This document shows positions 5,679-9,152 of a DNA stretch of 9,152 bases, in pieces. The stretch comes from Bdellovibrio sp. GTDB taxonomy: Bacteria; Bdellovibrionota; Bdellovibrionia; Bdellovibrionales; Bdellovibrionaceae. Made by a program: the position numbers and the translations under genes. Under the pieces are notes generated by a model. The model worked only from the letters and a program-made list of their open reading frames with translations, made no database searches and was not told the origin of the DNA. Positions within the stretch are counted from its first letter, which is position 1, and each line of letters opens with the position of its first letter. The stretch lies in contig PSRN01000264.1 in assembly GCA_003176075.1 (NCBI GenBank), positions 1 through 9,152 of the forward strand, read 5' to 3'.

Positions 5679-5989
5679 CAGCCACCCTTGCGTTTGACAC
5701 CCGTGGCGGCTTCGTCGCCCACGCTATCCCGTGGCTCTTGGTCATTTGGCTGACGATCGCGACCGGTTTGTCCGGCGGAAGTCTGAGACATATGCGGTCG
5801 AGTCGTTCCGGACCTGTCTTCGAGTTCCTCAACATGGCGAGATTCGGCGTCAATCTCGTTCATCCCTTCTTTGAAGCCGCGGACCGCGCGCCCAAGACTG
5901 CGGCCAAGTTCTTGCAAACTAGATCTGCCGAACAAGAAAAAAACCACAAGGCCAATCAAAATCCAATGAAAAAAACTGAGGGAACCCAT
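5678..5989 (-). CDS. tatA: TatA/TatE-like Sec-independent translocase subunit
   Basis: 103 aa from the ATG at 5989. It has one N-terminal membrane helix (SFFHWILIGLVVFFLFG), then the FG hinge and an amphipathic helix RSSLQELGRSLGRAVRGFKE, then a polar tail. This order defines TatA/B/E pore proteins of the twin-arginine translocase. The early FHW and the FG hinge are typical of TatA. The tail is longer and more polar than in some TatA proteins, so a TatB-like role cannot be excluded. No tatC is in the window. A TTG at 6007 would add six residues, and neither start has a good Shine-Dalgarno. It lies 31 bases after the membrane-protein gene and overlaps the M14 gene by one base, so it belongs to that operon. 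Confidence 0.85.
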   Translation of the reverse strand: MGSLSFFHWILIGLVVFFLFGRSSLQELGRSLGRAVRGFKEGMNEIDAESRHVEELEDRSGTTRPHMSQTSAGQTGRDRQPNDQEPRDSVGDEAATGVKRKGG

Positions 5990-6020
5990 CCTAAGTTTGT
6001 AGACCAAAAGGACGATTGAT

Positions 6021-6740
6021 TCAATGCGGATTTACCAGAAGGCTTGGAGAACCATTCGAAGAACCGGCCTCCGGTCCTGACGCTTGTCCCGGTTCGGGGT
6101 GAGGGGGCGGCAGTTCTCCTTCCAAAGGAGTGGCCGCCAGGGCCTCGGCCGCGAAAATCGTGGCAAAAAATGAAACGGGGATGGTCACCAATAGTCCCAG
6201 CAGAAAGCAGAGGGCTCCGACGACATTCAAGAGGCCGATAAAGCCAACCACTCCCGCGACAAACCACCACCGACCTTGCACCAATTCATAGGATTTTTTC
6301 ATCGCTTCGATGGGGTCCAGGTCGTCCCGCACGAGCAGAACGCTCATCAACGACCAAACGACGGAAAAGTAAATTCCCGGCACCAGGAGAAAGATCAAAC
6401 CCAGAATAATGATCGCGCCCGAGAGAGTCTCGGACAGCAACACGGCGATGAAGCGGCGAAATGACAACAAACTCCAGAAGAAATCTTCAAAATCAAAGGT
6501 CTCCCCTTTGCGAACCTTGAGAAGGCAGGCAATGTATCCGGCGGAGATGAGTTTCATCGCCGGCCAACCAAAAACGTGGAGGGCGCCCATGCCTCCTGTC
6601 GCCAAAAGGTAGACGAGCGAAAGCCCTGCGACCAAGGAGAGCTGCGAGCGGGTGGCCATCCAAGCCGCTTCGAAAATGGCGGTGTAATTCATCGCCGGCG
6701 TCGGCACGGGTTTCATTGAAGGTTCCATCGAAGGTTCCAT
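6021..6740 (-). CDS. multi-pass integral membrane protein of unknown function
   Basis: 239 aa. Residues 33-75 form one or two hydrophobic segments, 96-136 form two long ones (ending IILGLIFLLVPGIYFSVVW), and 158-200 form two more. Between them lies RDDLDPIEAMKKSYELVQGRWW (138-159), a loop with a conserved look seen in YciC/GDPD-type membrane-domain proteins ('a l..S..l..g.ww'). The C-terminal 35 residues are Pro/Gly/Ser-rich and likely disordered. The start at 6740 is chosen because GAGGAG lies eight bases upstream; a longer frame reaching 6893 adds a non-conserved stretch. The N-terminus has MEPS repeated (12-bp DNA repeats), giving spare ATG codons at residues 5 and 9. The gene heads the operon with tatA and the M14 peptidase. 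Function is not known. Confidence 0.75.
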   Translation of the reverse strand: MEPSMEPSMKPVPTPAMNYTAIFEAAWMATRSQLSLVAGLSLVYLLATGGMGALHVFGWPAMKLISAGYIACLLKVRKGETFDFEDFFWSLLSFRRFIAVLLSETLSGAIIILGLIFLLVPGIYFSVVWSLMSVLLVRDDLDPIEAMKKSYELVQGRWWFVAGVVGFIGLLNVVGALCFLLGLLVTIPVSFFATIFAAEALAATPLEGELPPPHPEPGQASGPEAGSSNGSPSLLVNPH

Positions 6741-6753
6741 CGGTTTTTCTCCT

Positions 6754-6767
6754 CGGGTAGGGACCCG
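6754..6767. other. small hairpin just upstream of the membrane-protein ribosome binding site
   Basis: cgggt pairs with acccg around a four-base loop (cgggtagggacccg on the plus strand). It lies next to the GAGGAG of the minus-strand gene starting at 6740. It could tune access to the ribosome binding site, but it may be incidental. Confidence 0.3.
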
Positions 6768-6853
6768 ATTAACATTCAGGTTTAGCTTTGCGGAAACAGA
6801 ATACAATACGATATGAATCCCAACGCAAGAATCAGTTTCATATTCATTTCTTA

Positions 6854-6883
6854 TTGACTGCAAGAATTCCAGGCAGAGATGAT
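6854..6883 (+). promoter_or_regulatory. possible promoter for the exported protein at 6912
   Basis: TTGACT (6854-6859, five of six consensus) is 18 bases from GATGAT (6878-6883, four of six). Transcription would begin near 6890, just ahead of the purine-rich ribosome binding site at 6898-6906. Confidence 0.4.
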
Positions 6884-6911
6884 ATACCCACAATAAATGG
6901 AGGGGGGAAAA

Positions 6912-7529
6912 GTGACGAAATCACTATTGAATGCTTTGTTGTTTTCTTTGTCGGTCTGTGGAACGGGATTCGTTTCGGCTGGATTCGCGCGGGCTGGTTC
7001 GGCTTCTGTTTCAGCCGCGGCTCCGGCGCCAGCTTCTGTTTCAGCACGAACGTCAGTAGCGGAAGAAAACGTCGCCGCGGACGAAGAATTCAGTGTCAAC
7101 ATTGTTTTTTCGGTCATGAAATGTGTGACTTTGGACAGAAGCTCATCCTGTGAATCCAGTGCTTCATTGGGAAATTCAACGGTAACCATCAAGCTTTCAA
7201 ATTGTCACACGTCGGAGGGCAACACGACTTGCGAAGGTTATACTAGCGGGAACCAATTGAAGGACAACATTCCCTTTGATTACATCGTTCAAGTTGTGAA
7301 GAATTCGTGGACTGGTGGGATGGCTTATTATCTCAACGCCAGCGTCGGGCCAACGATGAATAGTTCGATACAACATTCCACCGTTAATGTTTACATGGAC
7401 AGGAACAAGCTGACCGATTCATTTGGGCTCGCAAGTCCGCCCCTGTACACCCATACCGATGGCAAGGGCCAGTCCGAGAGTTATATTGCCTCATTACAGC
7501 TTAATCCCGCCAATCCATTGCGACGCTAG
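6912..7529 (+). CDS. exported protein of unknown function with four cysteines
   Basis: 205 aa from GTG at 6912. A signal peptide covers about 1-28 (KSLLNALLFSLSVCGTGFVS, then AGFARA with cleavage before GSA). An Ala/Ser/Pro-rich stretch (29-50) follows. The mature domain has Cys71, Cys80, Cys98 and Cys107, spaced as two possible disulfides, and many Ser/Thr/Asn residues with short beta-like strands (SVNIVFSVMKC, STVTIKLSNC, IVQVV, TVNVYMD). This suggests a small secreted beta-rich protein. GTG is preferred over the ATG at 6897 because the GGAGGGGGG at 6898-6906 would then serve as Shine-Dalgarno; it would otherwise be coding. I do not recognise the family. Confidence 0.7.
   Translation: MTKSLLNALLFSLSVCGTGFVSAGFARAGSASVSAAAPAPASVSARTSVAEENVAADEEFSVNIVFSVMKCVTLDRSSSCESSASLGNSTVTIKLSNCHTSEGNTTCEGYTSGNQLKDNIPFDYIVQVVKNSWTGGMAYYLNASVGPTMNSSIQHSTVNVYMDRNKLTDSFGLASPPLYTHTDGKGQSESYIASLQLNPANPLRR
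7002..7045 (+). repeat. 14-bp direct repeat in the Ala/Ser-rich linker
   Basis: gcttctgtttcagc occurs at 7002-7015 and again at 7032-7045, 30 bases apart and in frame, encoding ASVSA twice in the linker that follows the signal peptide. Confidence 0.6.
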
Positions 7530-7562
7530 AAGGCTATTTTAACCTGTCTGGATGGCCTTTTT
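7530..7562 (+). terminator. possible intrinsic terminator after the exported-protein gene
   Basis: aaggct (7530-7535) can pair with ggcctt (7554-7559) around a long loop and is followed by a T-run (7558-7562). The stem is short with one G-T pair and the loop is about 18 bases, so it is a weak candidate. It overlaps the 3' end of the minus-strand acyltransferase remnant. Confidence 0.3.
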
Positions 7563-8160
7563 CGGGGCGCCACGGGTGCGAAATTCGCGACTCCGCAATG
7601 TTGCGACCAGGGAGCCCATTGCGGAGCGCTTTTTCCGTTGGAATCGAAAAGAATCTTGCGATCAACCAGCCGAGGCCCCAGGATCCAAGAATGGCCAGAG
7701 AATACCAAAGCAAGTTATAGATCGGGTCGATGTTCGCGATTTTGCAGTAGTCCACGACCGGCCAAACAACGAACATATGGACCAAGTAGATTTCGTAACT
7801 GAGGCGCCCCATGGAGCGCAACCAGCCTGTCGCGCGCAACGGCCGCGGAGGCAAGCTCAGAGGCAAGCTCAGACAATAGAGAAGCGATGCCGTGGCCATG
7901 GTCAGAAACAACAAAGTGGCGTCATGAATCAACTGCCAAGTCCATTTGTTGAAACATATCACTACAAACACTCCAGCCAGGCCACAGAGGTGCAACAGAG
8001 CTTGCAGCCACTTGGGTGGCGTGGAAAAGCGATGTGCCGCAAGCGCGGCGAGGACTCCCGCGGCAATCGCCGAAAATCCCGGAAGATAAGCTTTCTCTTT
8101 CCAGATTTCATTATCGAGAATTGATGCATGAAACATGGCCGTGGCGAGTTGAGCAACTAT
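7534..8160 (-). pseudogene. 5'-truncated acyltransferase-3 (OafA/YrhL-type) gene
   Basis: The longest ATG frame (from 8136) gives 200 aa, and homology-like sequence (QLATAM) extends a few codons to 8160 before a stop at 8161-8163. It contains several membrane segments and the family's C-terminal signature GRLSYEIYLVHMFVVWPV. Full acyltransferase-3 proteins are about 340-400 aa, and the N-terminal half, with the conserved His/Arg of the first membrane helices, is missing. No Shine-Dalgarno precedes the ATG at 8136. Upstream, 8161-8316 is AT-rich with no frame encoding the missing part. It is therefore most likely a decaying remnant whose head was deleted. A functional short membrane protein is possible but less likely. 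Confidence 0.7.
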
Positions 8161-8316
8161 TCAAATGTCCCACATCAACAGGGGCGATTGATTGAATTGA
8201 AAAATTTTTGGGTTGGAATTTCTTTTTTTCACGAACGACCACCGGCGTCCTCATCCGGATTGAAGCGTGGTAGGTTCCGTTTTGTTTAAAGCCGTACAAT
8301 TTGAGAGGACCTCCGC

Positions 8317-8985
8317 ATGAAATTCATTTCGATTTTTCTTTTGGCTGGGGCGATCTTCCGTTTTCAGATCGCACACGCTTCTGATCCTGGAGATGGTCAA
8401 CAATATGGCCTGTTCATTGAAAATCCATTTAATGCCTCTCATGTCGGCAAAATTGTAAAAGTTGATTCTGTCAGACCTTTGGATCAGGCGTGGGTTGTTC
8501 ATAGATCGGGTGAGGAGAAGAAAGTCACGCCCAAATATGAGAATTTCCGACCACTCCAACTGGACAGTACGAGTGAACTTCTGATCATTTTTGAAGCCGA
8601 TCGCACTCAAGCTCGCGTTGTGATCGCGAAGAAGTTTTTGACTTGGCCGCCCAGTGCCCAATGGTCTGGTGGTTACCTCACGTCGGAGTGGGAAATCGTC
8701 CAACCCGGATCAGCTACCAGTCCTGTTTACATTTTCGAACTTGCCAAGACCCTGAAAGAGCTGCGCGAAGAGGGAATGTCAGTACGAGCCTCCAATGATG
8801 TGTTGTACGCTCTCAGAGATAAGAGCGTCAGGATCGATTATAGCCCCTTCCAGGCAGCCGCATTCGAGGTTCTCTCGGCAGCCATGGGAACTTTTCCATG
8901 CGATCTGCTCAATCACTCGCCCAGATCCGGGTGGGGCATGACCTTTGATCGTCCGCAAGGTTTACCGTCGTACCGCAGGCGCTGA
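8317..8985 (+). CDS. exported protein of unknown function
   Basis: 222 aa. A clear signal peptide (MKFISIFLLAGAIFRFQIAH, cleavage about after AHA, residue 21) is followed by a soluble mature protein of about 200 residues. Possible strands are GKIVKVDSV, AWVVHRS, ELLIIFEAD and ARVVIAKKF (residues 44-106), then a helix FELAKTLKELREEG (140-153) and the final 40 residues, which are Pro/Gly/Arg-rich. AGAGG lies about eight bases before the ATG. It stands alone with an AT-rich upstream gap of about 155 bases. The domain family is not recognised. The basic tail SYRRR could be extended by a missed frameshift, but none is evident. Confidence 0.65.
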   Translation: MKFISIFLLAGAIFRFQIAHASDPGDGQQYGLFIENPFNASHVGKIVKVDSVRPLDQAWVVHRSGEEKKVTPKYENFRPLQLDSTSELLIIFEADRTQARVVIAKKFLTWPPSAQWSGGYLTSEWEIVQPGSATSPVYIFELAKTLKELREEGMSVRASNDVLYALRDKSVRIDYSPFQAAAFEVLSAAMGTFPCDLLNHSPRSGWGMTFDRPQGLPSYRRR

Positions 8986-9119
8986 GACAGGTTCTAAGTA
9001 CAATGGCAACTGGTTAAGGAAAATGGGATCAGGTCAGCCACAGCCATAGCATTAGCCGCGGAGACAGTTTCAGTTCAGCCGAACGTTTTCTGGAGCGATC
9101 TGAAAGTCCGTTAATAATG

Positions 9120-9152
9120 ACAGACATCCTGTCTGTTGTGGGGCTCTGCCCC
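9120..9152. repeat. two adjacent perfect hairpins at the window edge
   Basis: acagaca (9120-9126) pairs with tgtctgt (9130-9136) around tcc. It is followed three bases later by ggggc (9140-9144) pairing with gcccc (9148-9152) around tct. The second stem reaches the window edge, so its downstream context is unseen. This could be a repeat-family end or a bidirectional terminator. Positions 8986-9119 show no gene. Confidence 0.6.

Noticed and set aside
4031..5706. Exact 13-base repeat ttgacacccgtgg at 4031-4043 and 5694-5706
   Set aside because: One copy spans the end of the hibernation-factor-like gene and the other lies in tatA coding sequence; contexts are unrelated and nothing else is shared around them, so chance is likely.
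6741..6893. N-terminal extension of the membrane protein to 6893
   Set aside because: The segment has no conserved or hydrophobic logic and the strong GAGGAG at the 6740 ATG decides the start.
1..9152. CRISPR array, tRNA, rRNA, riboswitch or complete insertion sequence
   Set aside because: The tandem repeats seen are short, mostly coding and unlike CRISPR repeat-spacer units; no tRNA-like cloverleaf, rRNA or transposase was recognised.

Overview
The window is ordinary-looking chromosomal DNA of moderate GC from a Gram-negative bacterium. It carries a tatA-type gene, a periplasmic M14 peptidase of the murein-peptide type and several exported proteins with signal peptides. The divergent EPSP synthase and the hibernation-factor-like protein remind me of Bdellovibrio-type (Bdellovibrionota) genomes, but that placement is from memory and is tentative. 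I see no rRNA, tRNA, CRISPR array or complete insertion sequence.

Layout. (1) 1-1236, plus strand: a possible accessory module. A bulged hairpin is followed by three TAGTACTA palindromes, then a gene fusing a ribbon-helix-helix DNA-binding domain to a minimal nucleotidyltransferase, overlapping a HEPN gene. This looks like a self-regulating HEPN-MNT toxin-antitoxin pair, probably translated from a leaderless transcript. (2) 1237-1397: a short scar holding a Walker-A-like remnant and a GGGGACAGATC boundary motif. (3) 1398-3513, minus strand: ung, an unnoticed 49-codon gene, and a divergent aroA-like gene with a probable TTG start. (4) 3630-4034, plus strand: a short ribosome-hibernation-factor-like gene divergent from ung. 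(5) 4182-4748, plus strand: an exported protein of unknown function, preceded by 14-bp tandem repeats and containing pentapeptide repeats. (6) 4758-6740, minus strand: a probable three-gene operon of an integral membrane protein, a TatA-like protein and an exported M14 zinc carboxypeptidase whose start overlaps the tatA stop. (7) 6912-8985: two exported proteins of unknown function on the plus strand flanking a 5'-truncated acyltransferase-3 remnant on the minus strand. (8) 8986-9152: no gene, ending in two back-to-back perfect hairpins.

The most interesting part is the left end. The DNA-binding domain, nucleotidyltransferase antitoxin, HEPN partner, triple palindromic operator and leaderless extended -10 promoter form one coherent unit. 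Its HEPN lacks the RX4-6H ribonuclease motif, and part of the linker sequence recurs in the upstream hairpin. The remaining genes are housekeeping (DNA repair, aromatic biosynthesis, ribosome hibernation) or envelope functions (Tat-like export, peptidoglycan peptide trimming, exported unknowns).
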